A stretch of DNA of 64,000 nucleotides, taken from NCBI RefSeq assembly GCF_002954615.1, contig NZ_MSCJ01000001.1:2666001-2730000 (forward strand), given 5' to 3'. The notes beneath the pieces are model-generated. The model had not been told where the DNA came from. It did not search any database and saw nothing but the letters and a program-made list of their open reading frames with translations. The stretch's first letter is position 1. Each line of letters begins with the position of its first letter. This DNA comes from Photobacterium angustum. Lineage in GTDB: Bacteria; Pseudomonadota; Gammaproteobacteria; Enterobacterales; Vibrionaceae. A program made the position numbers and the translations under genes. Below, piece after piece: positions 7,954 through 18,283 of the stretch.

Positions 7954-9411
7954 TCAGAGTGAAATACCCGGAGATAACTGCTCAGGTAAGCATGTTGACT
8001 CACCTTCCATTGATGCCATTGGGTAAGCACAATAATCAGCAGCGTAGTAAGCACTTGGGCGTAAATTACCAGATGCTCCTGGGCCACCAAACGGTGCATC
8101 TCCACTCGCTCCCGTTAACTGGCGATTACGATTTACAATCCCCGCGCGAATATGATCAATAAAATATTGCCATTCACTATCATCGGTTGATACAAGCCCA
8201 GCTGATAAGCCATAACGGGTGTCGTTCGCAAGACAGACGGCTTGAGCGAGATCTTGATAACGCACTACCTGCAATAATGGGCCAAAATATTCTTCATCGG
8301 GTAAATTTTCGATATTCGTAACATCAATGATCCCTGGTGTAACCACCGCACCTTGTCCGCGCTTTGCCTCTACCAATACTTCGCCACCAAGCGATACTAA
8401 TTGTCGCTGAGTTTGCACAATATTGTCTGCTGCTTGACGGGATATTTGAGGCCCCATAAACGGTGCAGGCTCGGCAAATGGTCCATCGACAACAATAGCT
8501 TTGGTTGCTTCCACTAAAGCTGCCAACAACGTATCCCCTTCGCTACCCAAGGGTAAGTATAGTCGGCGAGCACAAGTACAACGTTGTCCTGCGCTGATAA
8601 AAGCAGATTGTAAAATGGTATAAACGGTAGCATTGAGATCACCATAAGCATTGGAGATCACCATAGGGTTATTCCCCCCCATTTCTAATGCCAGCATCTT
8701 GCCCGGTTGACCTGCAAATTGGCGATGCAGAATATGCCCAGTATTAGCACTGCCCGTAAATAATAAACCATCAATATCTTTTGAAGCGGCGAGTGCCTCT
8801 CCGGTTGGGCGAGCTCCCTGCACAAGATTAATAACCCCATCAGGTAATCCTGCTTGTTGCCAGAGTTTCATTACAACTTCAGCCGTTTTAGGCGTTAATT
8901 CAGAAGGTTTGAATACCACCGTATTACCTGCAAGCAATGCGGGTACGATGTGGCCATTGGGTAAATGACCGGGGAAATTATAGGGCCCAAATACAGCCAT
9001 CACCCCTAATGGTCGATGACGTACAATCGCTGTCGTACCTGCGATATCTTTTTCGCGTTGGCCTGTCCGTTCATGATAAGCACGTAAAGAAATCGCCACT
9101 TTCCCTACCATTGCTCCTGCTTCTGTTCGAGTCTCCCATAACGGTTTACCCGTTTCTTCTGCTATCGTAATGGCAATATTTTCACTATTCTCCTTCACCA
9201 ACTCGGCAAATTGTTCCACGATGGCTTGGCGCTCAACAAGGGAAGTATGACGCCATTGAAGTAACGCTGCACGCGCAGCATTCACCGCTTGCGAGACTTG
9301 CTCGCTTGTCGCGGCTCGGCCTTGCCAAATCACTTCATCAGTAAAGGGGTTGAGCGATGTTATCTCATCACCTAAACCATCGACCCATTGACCCGCAATC
9401 CATTGACTCAT
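7954..9411 (-). CDS. astD: N-succinylglutamate 5-semialdehyde dehydrogenase
   Basis: AstD oxidises succinylglutamate semialdehyde to succinylglutamate with NAD+ in the arginine succinyltransferase pathway. It is a 485-residue aldehyde dehydrogenase with the oxyanion Asn145 (GPYNFPGH), general base Glu243 (LEMGGNNP), the cofactor loop FTGSANTG and the catalytic Cys278 (SAGQRCTC). It lies 29 bp after astA in the order argD-astA-astD-DUF1338 on the minus strand. The astB and astE genes of the pathway are not in the window. Confidence 0.95.
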   Translation of the reverse strand: MSQWIAGQWVDGLGDEITSLNPFTDEVIWQGRAATSEQVSQAVNAARAALLQWRHTSLVERQAIVEQFAELVKENSENIAITIAEETGKPLWETRTEAGAMVGKVAISLRAYHERTGQREKDIAGTTAIVRHRPLGVMAVFGPYNFPGHLPNGHIVPALLAGNTVVFKPSELTPKTAEVVMKLWQQAGLPDGVINLVQGARPTGEALAASKDIDGLLFTGSANTGHILHRQFAGQPGKMLALEMGGNNPMVISNAYGDLNATVYTILQSAFISAGQRCTCARRLYLPLGSEGDTLLAALVEATKAIVVDGPFAEPAPFMGPQISRQAADNIVQTQRQLVSLGGEVLVEAKRGQGAVVTPGIIDVTNIENLPDEEYFGPLLQVVRYQDLAQAVCLANDTRYGLSAGLVSTDDSEWQYFIDHIRAGIVNRNRQLTGASGDAPFGGPGASGNLRPSAYYAADYCAYPMASMEGESTCLPEQLSPGISL

Positions 9412-9440
9412 ACTTCTCTCCCCTCTTTGTATTCGTAGTT

Positions 9441-10457
9441 TTACAGCTCAATAAAGCGCACAGGCTCACCGGTATTAACCATGAGAGTATCAGCGACCTC
9501 TTGCGTCATAACCACGGTTTGCGCTTTATCATTGATTTCCAGTGGGCTCGCAACAGCACGAAAATCAGTAAATGATGTATTCGCCACTAGGCACTGCTGT
9601 TCACTTTGATGATCGTTAATTTCAACGATATAACGTTTTGAATGACGAACAGTTTCAACATTACGTACATCACATTCAACCGTAGGGCCTGCATCAAAAA
9701 TATCGACATAGCCACGGCATGAAAAACCTTCATTTTCTAGCAAGCGTAATGCAGGACGCGTATTGTCATGAACTTGACCGATGACCGCTTGGGCTTCTTT
9801 GCTCAGTAAATTGACGTATATCGGAAGTTTAGGCATTAAGTCCGCAATAAAGCCTTTTGCTCCGATACCCGTTAGATAGTCAGCATGAATAAAATCAATC
9901 GAGAAAAAGTTATCTTTTAACCATTGCCAAAAAGGTGAGTTCCCTTCTTCATCGGAAACACCGCGCATTTCGGCAAATACCACATCAGCGAAACGATGGC
10001 GATGCTCTGCCATCATTAAAAAGCGCGCTTTAGACAATAGGCGACCATTTAAACCTTCACGCCATGGTGTACGTAAAAATAATGTGCAAAGCTCGGTATC
10101 ACCGGTGTAGTGATTACCTAATGTCAGTAACTGTACGGTATTGTGTACCCCTAATCGGCGCGAGGCATGAACCACAGTACTTAGATGATAGTTATAAAAA
10201 GGGGCTTCTAAGCCAATCGCCGCTTCAATGGCAGTAGTACCTGCTATCTCGCCGGTATCTGTATCTTCAGCGACCATCAGGTAGCCTTCATCCTCAGGGC
10301 GAACGACATGTTTGGCAAAGCTGCGCTCTGAATGAGCAATGCGGTTACGAAGCATTTCTTCGTTAACAGGTAATGAAGTAAAACCATGACCTGATTCTTC
10401 AGCGCACTGCATGAGTGCAGAATAATCATCAGCGATGATAGGACGAATGACCAGCAT
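9441..10457 (-). CDS. astA: Arginine N-succinyltransferase
   Basis: AstA transfers succinate from succinyl-CoA to the alpha-amino group of arginine, the first step of the AST pathway. The 338-residue length is normal. Recognisable segments are [30 protein letters not shown] at the N-terminus and [31 protein letters not shown] in the GNAT-like core. Its start is 115 bp after the argD stop and its stop 29 bp before astD. In relatives the operon is induced by arginine and nitrogen limitation; I found no clear sigma-54 promoter here. Confidence 0.95.
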   Translation of the reverse strand: MLVIRPIIADDYSALMQCAEESGHGFTSLPVNEEMLRNRIAHSERSFAKHVVRPEDEGYLMVAEDTDTGEIAGTTAIEAAIGLEAPFYNYHLSTVVHASRRLGVHNTVQLLTLGNHYTGDTELCTLFLRTPWREGLNGRLLSKARFLMMAEHRHRFADVVFAEMRGVSDEEGNSPFWQWLKDNFFSIDFIHADYLTGIGAKGFIADLMPKLPIYVNLLSKEAQAVIGQVHDNTRPALRLLENEGFSCRGYVDIFDAGPTVECDVRNVETVRHSKRYIVEINDHQSEQQCLVANTSFTDFRAVASPLEINDKAQTVVMTQEVADTLMVNTGEPVRFIEL

Positions 10458-10572
10458 CGACTTCCCTCCTGATGCAGGTAGTGACTATTGCCACTAACTA
10501 GATGGATAACAATAAGTCTTATAAGATAACTGGCAGTCGTTCCTCAACTGCCAGCAGCAATGCAAAGTAGAA

Positions 10573-11796
10573 TTACTCGGCGTTATAGAGTGTTGCGATA
10601 GCGCGTTCTAGACGAGCCATACCTTCATCCACATCGGCTTTTTCAATCACTAGCGATGGCGTAAAGCGCACAACACTCGTACCAGCAACTAACATCATCA
10701 AGCCTTCTTTACCGGCTTGAACAAGAATGTCACGTGCACGACCTTGCCACTCTTCTGTGAGAGACGCTCCCAGCAGTAAACCTTTACCGCGGATCTCAGC
10801 AAAAATTGGGTATTTAGCATTAATCGCTGTGAGCCCTTCACGGAACCATTGTTCACGCTCTTTCACTCCAGCTAAAACATCGGGTTTACTCACTTCATTA
10901 ATTACCGCTTCCGCAACAGCGCACGCTAACGGATTACCACCATACGTTGAACCATGAGTCCCGACTTTTAAATGCTCTGCTAATGCTGTTGTGGTAAGCA
11001 TTGCGCCAATAGGGAACCCCCCCCCCAGCGACTTAGCCGTGGTTAAAATATCAGGTGTGACACCTAAACCTTGATAAGCATAAAAATCGCCAGTACGACC
11101 ATTACCGGTTTGGACTTCATCAAATATCAATAAGGCTTGGTGCTTATCACATAATTCACGCACGCCCTGAACAAACTCAACACTCGGGCTAACCAAACCA
11201 CCTTCACCTTGCAATGGCTCCATCATCACCGCACAAGTTCGCTCAGACATGATCTCGGCTAAAGCTGATAAATCATTGTAAGGAATATGCGTTACCGCTT
11301 GAGGTTTAGGGCCAAAACCATCGGAGTAAGCTTCTTGCCCACCAACCGTAACGGTGAAAAAAGTACGACCGTGGAAGCCTTGATGAAAGGCAATAATTTG
11401 ATCTTTTTCAGCACTAAACTTATCGACTGCATAACGGCGAGCCAATTTCAGTGCCGCTTCGTTAGCTTCAGCACCCGAGTTAGCAAAAAAGACTTTGTCA
11501 GCAAAACATAACTCAGTGAGTTTTTTCGCTAAACGCAACGCGGGTTCATTGGTTAACACATTACTTAAATGCCATAATTTATCGGCTTGATCTTTTAATG
11601 CGTTAACCATTATTGGATGGCAATGACCCAGACAACTCACCGCAATTCCACCGGCAAAATCGACATATTCACGATCATGTTGATCCCATACTCGCGCACC
11701 ACTGCCACGTACTGGGATCTCAGCCATAGGTGAATAACAAGGTACCATTACCTCATCAAATAAATTACGTTCTACTCTTTGCTCTGTAGTCATCAC
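10573..11796 (-). CDS. argD: Acetylornithine/succinylornithine aminotransferase
   Basis: A class III PLP aminotransferase, 407 residues, with the PLP lysine at Lys255 ([13 protein letters not shown]) and Asp226 (LIFDEVQTG). In vibrios one such gene serves both arginine synthesis (acetylornithine) and catabolism (succinylornithine); its place ahead of astA-astD fits that double role, so astC is an alternative name. The codons for Leu257-Gly260 contain ten consecutive G's (11017-11026 on the plus strand as C's), directly beside the active-site lysine; the frame is intact here. Confidence 0.93.
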   Translation of the reverse strand: MMTTEQRVERNLFDEVMVPCYSPMAEIPVRGSGARVWDQHDREYVDFAGGIAVSCLGHCHPIMVNALKDQADKLWHLSNVLTNEPALRLAKKLTELCFADKVFFANSGAEANEAALKLARRYAVDKFSAEKDQIIAFHQGFHGRTFFTVTVGGQEAYSDGFGPKPQAVTHIPYNDLSALAEIMSERTCAVMMEPLQGEGGLVSPSVEFVQGVRELCDKHQALLIFDEVQTGNGRTGDFYAYQGLGVTPDILTTAKSLGGGFPIGAMLTTTALAEHLKVGTHGSTYGGNPLACAVAEAVINEVSKPDVLAGVKEREQWFREGLTAINAKYPIFAEIRGKGLLLGASLTEEWQGRARDILVQAGKEGLMMLVAGTSVVRFTPSLVIEKADVDEGMARLERAIATLYNAE

Positions 11797-11849
11797 ATTA
11801 TCCTTCTGTGTATAACGCTATAATCATAGTATTTACATTTTATTAACCT

Positions 11850-11886
11850 TTGCCAATAGCAGAATATTTTTTTTGCTCTTTGGCAA
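11850..11886. repeat. Interrupted inverted repeat upstream of argD
   Basis: TTGCCAA (11850-11856) and AGCA (11858-11861) are matched by TGCT (11874-11877) and TTGGCAA (11880-11886). It lies 54-90 bp before the argD start codon, so it could be an operator or a leader hairpin. There is no matching known consensus. Confidence 0.45.
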
Positions 11887-12070
11887 TGATGCTGTTTTTA
11901 ATAAAACTGACATAGTTATGCGTTATCTCGGCAAGTTTATTAACTAACAAAGGCAGAAAGGTGTGTTTCCTATCAGGAAATGAATAGTACAGAGAAATAT
12001 GCTAGTGAATAGCTTTGCAATTTCAACAAATGAGAGTTGGAAGTATAAAAATAGAAGAGATGTGGGTGAT

Positions 12071-12111
12071 ATCGCGATTTTAAGACAGGAATATAATAAA
12101 AATCGCGATTT
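12071..12111. repeat. Paired TCGCGA palindromes after pabA
   Basis: ATCGCGATTTT (12071-12081) and AAAATCGCGAT (12099-12109) form an 11-bp inverted repeat with a 17-nt spacer, and the second copy is itself the 12-bp palindrome AAATCGCGATTT (12100-12111). It lies 10 bp after the pabA stop codon and could fold as a terminator-like stem, without a clean U-tract. Confidence 0.55.
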
Positions 12112-12121
12112 AATTCGAAAT

Positions 12122-12697
12122 CTAGCGCTTAAGAAAGTTGGCTAATAAGGCGTGACCTTGTTCGGTCAGAATGCTTTCAGGATGAAATTGTACCCCTTCT
12201 AACGGCAATGTTTTATGGGCAATCCCCATAATTTCATCAAACTCCCCTTCACGTTCTGTCCAGGCAGTGATGTTAAAGCAATCTGGCAGCGTATCTTGTT
12301 TAACAACCAATGAATGATAGCGAGTCACTGTTAATGGATTATTTAACCCTTCAAATACATTGGTATTATTATGCTTGATCGGAGAGGTTTTACCATGCAT
12401 CACTTGCCTTGCTCGTACCACATCCCCACCAAAAGCTTGTGCTAACGATTGATGACCTAAGCACACGCCTAAAATAGGCAATTTACCAGCGAAGTATTCA
12501 ATAGCTTGTAGTGATATACCTGCTTCATTTGGGGTACAAGGTCCAGGAGAGATGACTAAATGGGTGGGTGCTAGCGACTCAATACCTGCGAGATCAATCT
12601 CATCATTACGGACAACCTTAACCTCAGCGCCTAACTCACAAAAGTATTGATACAGGTTATAAGTAAATGAATCATAGTTATCAATAATTAACAGCAT
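12122..12697 (-). CDS. pabA: Aminodeoxychorismate/anthranilate synthase glutamine amidotransferase
   Basis: This glutaminase subunit supplies ammonia to PabB (p-aminobenzoate for folate) and possibly to TrpE. It is 191 residues from [14 protein letters not shown], a standard class I amidotransferase with the nucleophile Cys in [10 protein letters not shown] and the His-Glu pair in VQFHPES. The frame stays open 22 codons further upstream, but the ATG at 12697 gives the canonical N-terminus. It lies downstream of trpS, separated by a terminator, and upstream of argD on the same strand. Confidence 0.93.
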   Translation of the reverse strand: MLLIIDNYDSFTYNLYQYFCELGAEVKVVRNDEIDLAGIESLAPTHLVISPGPCTPNEAGISLQAIEYFAGKLPILGVCLGHQSLAQAFGGDVVRARQVMHGKTSPIKHNNTNVFEGLNNPLTVTRYHSLVVKQDTLPDCFNITAWTEREGEFDEIMGIAHKTLPLEGVQFHPESILTEQGHALLANFLKR

Positions 12698-12763
12698 ATA
12701 TCTACAGCGACCTTTTCTATTCTGCGCCCTATTGTGCAACACATCACTAGAAACGCAAACCAT

Positions 12764-12790
12764 AAAAAAAGCAGAGCAAATGCCCTGCTT
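12764..12790 (-). terminator. Intrinsic terminator of trpS
   Basis: On the minus strand AAGCAGGGCA pairs with TGCTCTGCTT, followed by a run of seven T's. Confidence 0.85.
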
Positions 12791-12811
12791 AATCTATTTA
12801 ATCATTATTGA

Positions 12812-13834
12812 TCAGTATGGACGCGCCACAAAGCCTACCGCTTGGTATGCTTTTTTCAGTACTTCAGCCGCGCGTGCAGAGGCTTTTTCAGCACCTTGCT
12901 TCATTACGCTATCAAGGTAAGCACGATCAGCACGAATACGATGGTATTCAGCTTGTACTGGCTCAAGCATAGCAACTAATGCTTCACCGACATCTTTCTT
13001 AAATGGGCCATACATTTCAACGCCTGCATATTGTGCTTCAATTTCAGCATACGTCTTTCCTGTTGCGCCTGAATACAGACCCATTAGGTTTGAGATCCCT
13101 GCTTTGTTCTCTGTATCAAATGCAATACGTGGCGGTGTTTCTGCATCAGTTTGTGCTTTGTTAACCTTCTTAAGAATCGATTTTGGATCTTCCAACAAAG
13201 TGATCACATTCTTACGGTTATCATCAGACTTAGACATTTTCTTAGTCGCGTCTTGTAGGCTCATTACACGCGCACCAACCGATGGAATGTACGGCTCAGG
13301 AATTTGGAAAATTGAACTTTCTTCTGTGCCGTACAAATTATTAAAACGCGTAGCAATATCACGAGCTAACTCTAAGTGCTGCTTCTGATCGCTACCTACA
13401 GGTACTTGATGTGCGCCATATAATAAAATATCAGCAGCCATCAATACTGGGTAACCGAATAAGCCCACGTTTACATCATTCGCATGACGCGCTGATTTGT
13501 CTTTAAACTGCGTCATACGACTTAGCTCACCCATTTGGGTGTAACAGTTTAATAACCAGCCTAGTTGAGCATGCTCAGGCACATGTGACTGAACAAATAA
13601 CGTGCTCTTTTGTGGATCAACACCCACCGCTAAACAAATCGCTAATGCATCTAACGTTGCTTCATGCAGCGCTTTAGGATCTTGACGTACTGTAATGGCA
13701 TGCAAATCAACCACACAGTATTGGCAATCGTAATCGTCTTGCATCTGTTCCCACTGACGCAGCGCACCTAGGTAGTTACCAATACTTAATTCACCAGAAG
13801 GCTGTACGCCACTTAATACAATGGGTTTACTCAT
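12812..13834 (-). CDS. trpS: Tryptophanyl-tRNA synthetase
   Basis: TrpRS charges tRNA-Trp. It is a class I synthetase of 340 residues with the HIGH-type motif in [12 protein letters not shown] (residues 12-23) and KMSKS at residues 199-203. It is the last gene of the damX-dam-rpe-gph-trpS series on the minus strand, as in other gammaproteobacteria, and is closed by a terminator. Confidence 0.97.
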   Translation of the reverse strand: MSKPIVLSGVQPSGELSIGNYLGALRQWEQMQDDYDCQYCVVDLHAITVRQDPKALHEATLDALAICLAVGVDPQKSTLFVQSHVPEHAQLGWLLNCYTQMGELSRMTQFKDKSARHANDVNVGLFGYPVLMAADILLYGAHQVPVGSDQKQHLELARDIATRFNNLYGTEESSIFQIPEPYIPSVGARVMSLQDATKKMSKSDDNRKNVITLLEDPKSILKKVNKAQTDAETPPRIAFDTENKAGISNLMGLYSGATGKTYAEIEAQYAGVEMYGPFKKDVGEALVAMLEPVQAEYHRIRADRAYLDSVMKQGAEKASARAAEVLKKAYQAVGFVARPY

Positions 13835-13867
13835 GATCAGACAATCCTGTTAGTTTCTTATTCATAG

Positions 13868-13895
13868 AAAAGCGAGAGGCATACTCCCGCTTTTT
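13868..13895 (-). terminator. Weak hairpin between gph and trpS
   Basis: On the minus strand AAAAAGCGGGAG pairs with CTCTCGCTTTT with one mismatch, followed by TTTTCT. It may only attenuate read-through into trpS. Confidence 0.35.
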
Positions 13896-13925
13896 ACTTT
13901 GTTAGCCAGTGTACACTGGAATGTA

Positions 13926-14618
13926 CTAGTCGCCTAGTTTAACCACATTTGCTAATTGCTTGAAGTGATCGCACACAACATCAGGTGCACTCTCTGCAAT
14001 AGGCTGACCGTAGTTATAGCCATAGGTTAAGCCCAACGAATGGCATGTTGCAGCTTTTGCTGCCAAGATATCATTGCGAGAATCCCCCACCATTAACATC
14101 TCAGACGCGGCAATATTATGTTTTTCCATTAACCAATGCAGTGCATAAGGATCTGGTTTTTTCAGTGGGAAAGTATCACCACCAATCACATCAACAAAAT
14201 ACTCGCTGATGCCATGCTCTTCAAGTAAATGCGGGACAAATTGCGACGGTTTATTGGTCACAATCGCCATTGACATACCCGATTGATGAAATGCAGCGAG
14301 AGTCGCTTTTACGTCGGCATACAATGCACTTTTTACATGACCGCCAAGCTCGTAGTAGTGATCAAATAATTGGCGAGCTTCTTTTTGTAGCTCTGGATCA
14401 ATCGTTGGATCGACATCAACACTTCGGCTTAATGCGCGACCAATTAAAATATCAGCACCATTACCGATCCAAGTGGTAACTTGCTCTACGGTCACGCCTT
14501 CTCGTCCAAGGTGACGCATCGTTTTATCAGCAGCATCCGCTAAATCAGGTACGCTATCGAGTAATGTGCCATCTAAATCAAACGCTATAAACTTGATGTT
14601 TTCAAATACCATTAGCAT
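13926..14618 (-). CDS. gph: Phosphoglycolate phosphatase
   Basis: Gph removes 2-phosphoglycolate, which arises during DNA repair. It is a 230-residue HAD-superfamily hydrolase with motif [11 protein letters not shown], motif II IVTNKP, and motif [13 protein letters not shown] and [15 protein letters not shown]. Two ATGs are possible, 14618 and 14612; the second gives the stop-start overlap TAATG with rpe and implies translational coupling. It sits between rpe and trpS in a conserved order. Confidence 0.95.
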   Translation of the reverse strand: MLMVFENIKFIAFDLDGTLLDSVPDLADAADKTMRHLGREGVTVEQVTTWIGNGADILIGRALSRSVDVDPTIDPELQKEARQLFDHYYELGGHVKSALYADVKATLAAFHQSGMSMAIVTNKPSQFVPHLLEEHGISEYFVDVIGGDTFPLKKPDPYALHWLMEKHNIAASEMLMVGDSRNDILAAKAATCHSLGLTYGYNYGQPIAESAPDVVCDHFKQLANVVKLGD

Positions 14619-15286
14619 TTAGCCTCAGCCAATTCTGCGCGCATTTTGTCTATCGCGACTTTATAATCAGGTTCATTAAAAATGGCAGAACCCGCGACAA
14701 ACATATCTGCGCCAGCAGCTGCAATTTCTCGAATATTATCAACTTTCACGCCACCATCAATTTCAAGACGAATATCACGGCCTGATGCATCAATACGTTT
14801 ACGAACTTCACGTAGTTTATCAAGTGTTGCTGGAATAAAAGATTGACCGCCAAAACCTGGATTCACTGACATCAATAAAATCATATCGACCTTATCCATT
14901 ATGTAATCAAGGTGGTGAAGTGGCGTTGCCGGATTAAAAACCACACCCGCTTTACAACCATGCTCTTTGATCAGTTGTAAAGTACGGTCAACATGATCTG
15001 ACGCTTCAACATGAAACGTGATCATTGTTGCACCAGCTTTAGCAAAATCAGGAATAATGCGATCCACCGGTTTTACCATTAAATGCACATCAATCGGTGC
15101 GGTAATACCGTAGTCACGAAGAGCCTTACAGATAGGTGCACCAAACGTTAAATTAGGCACGTAATGGTTGTCCATTACATCAAAGTGAATAACGTCTGCA
15201 CCCGCTGCTAACACCTTGTCAACGTCTTCACCCAAACGTGCAAAATCAGCCGATAAGATAGATGGAGCAATCAAGAAGTCCTTCAT
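14612..15286 (-). CDS. rpe: Ribulose-phosphate 3-epimerase
   Basis: Rpe interconverts ribulose 5-phosphate and xylulose 5-phosphate in the pentose phosphate pathway. It is 224 residues from [16 protein letters not shown], with the TIM-barrel metal and substrate motifs [34 protein letters not shown] and LEIDGGV. The ATG at 15286 follows GAGG; the frame is open 32 codons further upstream without similarity. It overlaps the start of gph. Confidence 0.96.
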   Translation of the reverse strand: MKDFLIAPSILSADFARLGEDVDKVLAAGADVIHFDVMDNHYVPNLTFGAPICKALRDYGITAPIDVHLMVKPVDRIIPDFAKAGATMITFHVEASDHVDRTLQLIKEHGCKAGVVFNPATPLHHLDYIMDKVDMILLMSVNPGFGGQSFIPATLDKLREVRKRIDASGRDIRLEIDGGVKVDNIREIAAAGADMFVAGSAIFNEPDYKVAIDKMRAELAEAKC

Positions 15287-15465
15287 GTACTTGCCTCTCT
15301 TCGATACACAAAACCTGATACTTGGAAAACCAAGCCCAATAAATTGCCATAATTCTACCCGAACCGCGAAATATTGTCCCAATGGATTTATTTATTACTT
15401 CAGTTGATCAAAATGATGAGACAAGCCACTACACTCAGTAAAAGAGCGAGATAAAAAGAGGCGAG

Positions 15466-15672
15466 GTGGATATAACTAAGTCAAAGAAAAGCACACCAAT
15501 ACAAGTTATTGTGAGTGTGTTAGCAGCGTTATTTGGCGTTCAATCAGATAATAATCGGCAGCATGATTTTAAACAATCAAGCCCATGGCCATTTATAGTT
15601 GTGGGAATTGTAATTATTGGCGCAATGATTATGGCAATCATTGCCGTTGCGCGATGGGCAACGGCGATATAA
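15466..15672 (+). CDS. DUF2970 family small membrane protein
   Basis: A 68-residue protein with a polar N-terminus (KKSTPIQVIVSVLAALFGVQSDNNRQHDF) and one C-terminal membrane segment (PWPFIVVGIVIIGAMIMAIIAVARWA), typical of the DUF2970 family. The start is a GTG with AGAGG 4-5 nt upstream. It is the only plus-strand gene in this stretch, and its stop codon abuts the stop codon of dam with no base between. Function unknown. Confidence 0.82.
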   Translation: MDITKSKKSTPIQVIVSVLAALFGVQSDNNRQHDFKQSSPWPFIVVGIVIIGAMIMAIIAVARWATAI

Positions 15673-16530
15673 TCATTCTTCTTCAGAAGAAAACGCGGGC
15701 GCCTGCTCTGTGCTTGATACAGAGAATAGGGCTAACAGCTCATCGACCTTATTGCGCCCACTGCCATTGCGGCTAATGGTGCGTTTTACTTTAACTACTG
15801 AAAGATCTGCACCTGTGTATAAACGACGCGTTAGTGCTGTATCGTGGTTAGAAATTAACACCGCAATATCTCTATCCGTTGCTGCTTTTTCTGCAACATC
15901 AGCAAGGGTGGCTTGATCATCTAAGCTAAAACCATTACCTGAATAAGAGGTAAAATTAGCCGTGCTAGATAATGGCGCATAAGGCGGATCGCAGTACACC
16001 ACACACCCTTTTCTCGCGCGTGAAAATGTTTGGAGATAACCTTCACAGACAAACGTGGCTCGTTTTGCTTTTTCCGAGAAATAATACATTTCAGCTTCAG
16101 GGAAATAAGGCTTTTTATACGAGCCGAACGGCACATTGAAGCCACCTTTTTTGTTATAACGACATAAGCCGTTAAAACCATGGCGGTTCATGTATAAGAA
16201 ATACAATGAGCGTAAATACGGATCATCACTCGCATTAAATTCTTCACGAATTTTCAAATACGCTTCTTTGTTATTGTATTCAGGCGTGAAAAGTTTACGT
16301 GCATCTTCAATATAACGTTCAGGCTCATGCTTGAGGATGTTATAAAGATTGATCAGATCAGGGTTGATATCGGCCAATAAGTAATGGTCGTAATCGGTAT
16401 TAAGAAAAACCGACCCCGCCCCAACAAAAGGCTCAACCAATTTACGCGCAGGCGGTAGATGTCGTTTAATATCCTCAACGAGAGAGTATTTACCCCCAGC
16501 CCATTTTAGGAATGCACGATGCTTTTTCAT
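15673..16530 (-). CDS. dam: DNA adenine methyltransferase (GATC)
   Basis: Dam methylates adenine in GATC and serves mismatch repair and replication control. It is 285 residues from MKKHRAFLKWAGGKYSL, with the AdoMet motif FVGAGSVFLNTD and the catalytic motif DPPY in YCDPPYAPL. The ATG at 16530 is chosen because the 27 codons before it lack family similarity. It lies downstream of damX. The stop codon abuts that of the convergent DUF2970 gene, leaving no room for a terminator between them. Confidence 0.97.
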   Translation of the reverse strand: MKKHRAFLKWAGGKYSLVEDIKRHLPPARKLVEPFVGAGSVFLNTDYDHYLLADINPDLINLYNILKHEPERYIEDARKLFTPEYNNKEAYLKIREEFNASDDPYLRSLYFLYMNRHGFNGLCRYNKKGGFNVPFGSYKKPYFPEAEMYYFSEKAKRATFVCEGYLQTFSRARKGCVVYCDPPYAPLSSTANFTSYSGNGFSLDDQATLADVAEKAATDRDIAVLISNHDTALTRRLYTGADLSVVKVKRTISRNGSGRNKVDELLALFSVSSTEQAPAFSSEEE

Positions 16531-16644
16531 TAAGCTAAACCCACCAACACTAGCAATATTGTCACGAAAGGTCGCGGATTGTACCTCATTTCTACCCTCT
16601 ACCGATACCAATTCACGTAAATAACTGCCCTCATGGCTTTATTT

Positions 16645-18270
16645 TCAACGTTCTATTTCTTGTTGAATTTTTCGATATGATTTAGGCCACGGGCTTAACG
16701 CTTTTAATTGCTTCGGTAAAGCTTTTATTGCCGAGCGTGCCCGAGTCGCTGTTGTGTAATCACCCGAAATAACAATAAACCATATTTTGCCGTCTCGACG
16801 TGTTTTATAAATACGAGAAGAAGACTGGATCTTATTCTTTTCAATAAAGGCTTTGGTTTCATTCCAACTCATTGAAGCTGACAATTGAATTGCATAATGC
16901 CTTTTATTTATCGCTAGTATCGAGGCCGTATTAGCAAGCTTAATCGGCGTTTGAACAACTACCTCCTTTTTCGGCAGACGCAGTTTACTGTCTGGCTTTG
17001 CAGTCATTGCCGTTGCAGAGAGCTTTACTTCGGGCTCTGTCACCTTAACAGCAGGTAAAGAGTTTACATCATGTGACGTAATATCAGTCGCTGACGCACT
17101 TGGGGCTTTTACGTTCGTCGCATCTTCTGAAATCACTATATTATCTGAAGCGGTTTGCTGGCGAGTTTGGGTTGCTACACCATCAGATACAGCAGGTTCA
17201 TTTTGAGCAGGTACGTCTAGCACCTCTTGGGTAAATTCTTTGGCTGCACTTTCGCCTGTACCACCAACACGTTGCTCATCCATCATCGCATCAATCAAGG
17301 GTGATGGTACAACTACCCGTTGCGCTTCTTTTTCAGCACGCCCCACCGTCAGCCCTTCACTATGGATCTCTATCGGTAATGGCTTTTCATCAATAACGAT
17401 GTCTGTATTCTCGATAGGATCAGCCACAATAGGCTTGGCCTCAGATGCAAGAGAGGTATCACTAGGCGTAACTTCAGTTGTATTTGTATTTTGTAATGTC
17501 TTAAATCCAAACCATCCCGCAATGATGATGCAGACTATAACAATTAAACCTATTAACAGCTGCGTTGGGGGTAAACGTCGCGATCCTTTAGTCATAGCAG
17601 TAACGTCCTGTTGTGGTAATTGTTGTAATGCACCAGGGCGAGGTTCAACTCTCGCTAATCGTGACTTAATGTCTCGTCGATGCTGACTTCCGAGTTGCTC
17701 ATCATTAAGTAACATTTCGCTAAACTGACTAATTTCATTAGGGCTTAGCTCACTAATGTCTAACTCAAGTAAGGCCGGCCCTATTGTACGAACAATATCG
17801 CCGAATGGCTGAGTTATGGCATTAGGATCAGCAAAGAGCAATACATTAATTTGCCAACCAGAATGCATTTCTGTTTGACGAACCAGTGCCCATAATTCAG
17901 TAAGTAATTCAGGCGCCAAAAAGTGTGCATTATCAATAATAATAACGAAGTTGATCTTTTCAGGCAGTAAATGCTCAGCACTTTGACTTAACGAGTCTTG
18001 CTCGTTAAACATCGGAGTGGAGTGAAATTGTTGCAGTAGAAGTGTTCGTTGTTGCAGTAGTGTTTGATCATCAGTGCACGTTAGCAATGCTTGTTCAGCA
18101 TGTTGTGCATAGTTTTCGAGATATTGATGCGCGAGCCACGTTTTTCCAGAGCCTTGCGTACCGTTCAATAAAATAAGATGAGAGCTAAATCGAGTAAGAA
18201 ATTGTACTCGAGAGAGCAACTGGATCTGGCTATCCAGATCCAAGTTTTTTGCCTCTAGTGTGCTACGCAT
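16645..18270 (-). CDS. damX: DamX-like cell-division SPOR-domain protein
   Basis: DamX binds septal peptidoglycan and takes part in division. This 541-residue protein has an N-terminal ATPase-like domain with Walker A GTQGSGKTWLA (about residues 38-48), one membrane segment LLIGLIVIVCIIIAGWFGF near residue 240, a long low-complexity linker, and a C-terminal SPOR domain (HYAIQLSASMSWNETKAFI through KIWFIVISGDYTT). It is 13 bp after aroB and before dam. The AAA-like part is shared with vibrio DamX proteins. Confidence 0.92.
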   Translation of the reverse strand: MRSTLEAKNLDLDSQIQLLSRVQFLTRFSSHLILLNGTQGSGKTWLAHQYLENYAQHAEQALLTCTDDQTLLQQRTLLLQQFHSTPMFNEQDSLSQSAEHLLPEKINFVIIIDNAHFLAPELLTELWALVRQTEMHSGWQINVLLFADPNAITQPFGDIVRTIGPALLELDISELSPNEISQFSEMLLNDEQLGSQHRRDIKSRLARVEPRPGALQQLPQQDVTAMTKGSRRLPPTQLLIGLIVIVCIIIAGWFGFKTLQNTNTTEVTPSDTSLASEAKPIVADPIENTDIVIDEKPLPIEIHSEGLTVGRAEKEAQRVVVPSPLIDAMMDEQRVGGTGESAAKEFTQEVLDVPAQNEPAVSDGVATQTRQQTASDNIVISEDATNVKAPSASATDITSHDVNSLPAVKVTEPEVKLSATAMTAKPDSKLRLPKKEVVVQTPIKLANTASILAINKRHYAIQLSASMSWNETKAFIEKNKIQSSSRIYKTRRDGKIWFIVISGDYTTATRARSAIKALPKQLKALSPWPKSYRKIQQEIER

Positions 18271-18283
18271 GATTAACCACTAC

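Larger units (their letters stand above)
11797..12121. other. 325-bp gap between argD and pabA
   Basis: No gene is seen. It should hold the argD-astA-astD promoter on the minus strand. Two symmetric elements are present and listed separately. TGAATAG occurs twice (about 11980 and 12006), like half of an ARG box, but no complete ARG-box pair was found. Confidence 0.5.

Noticed and set aside
11797..11900. Sigma-54 promoter for argD-astA-astD
   Set aside because: TGGCA occurs (minus strand TTGGCAAAGG) but there is no GC dinucleotide at the -12 spacing.
13868..13895. Strong terminator separating gph and trpS
   Set aside because: The stem has a mismatch and a short T-tract; kept only as a low-confidence entry.
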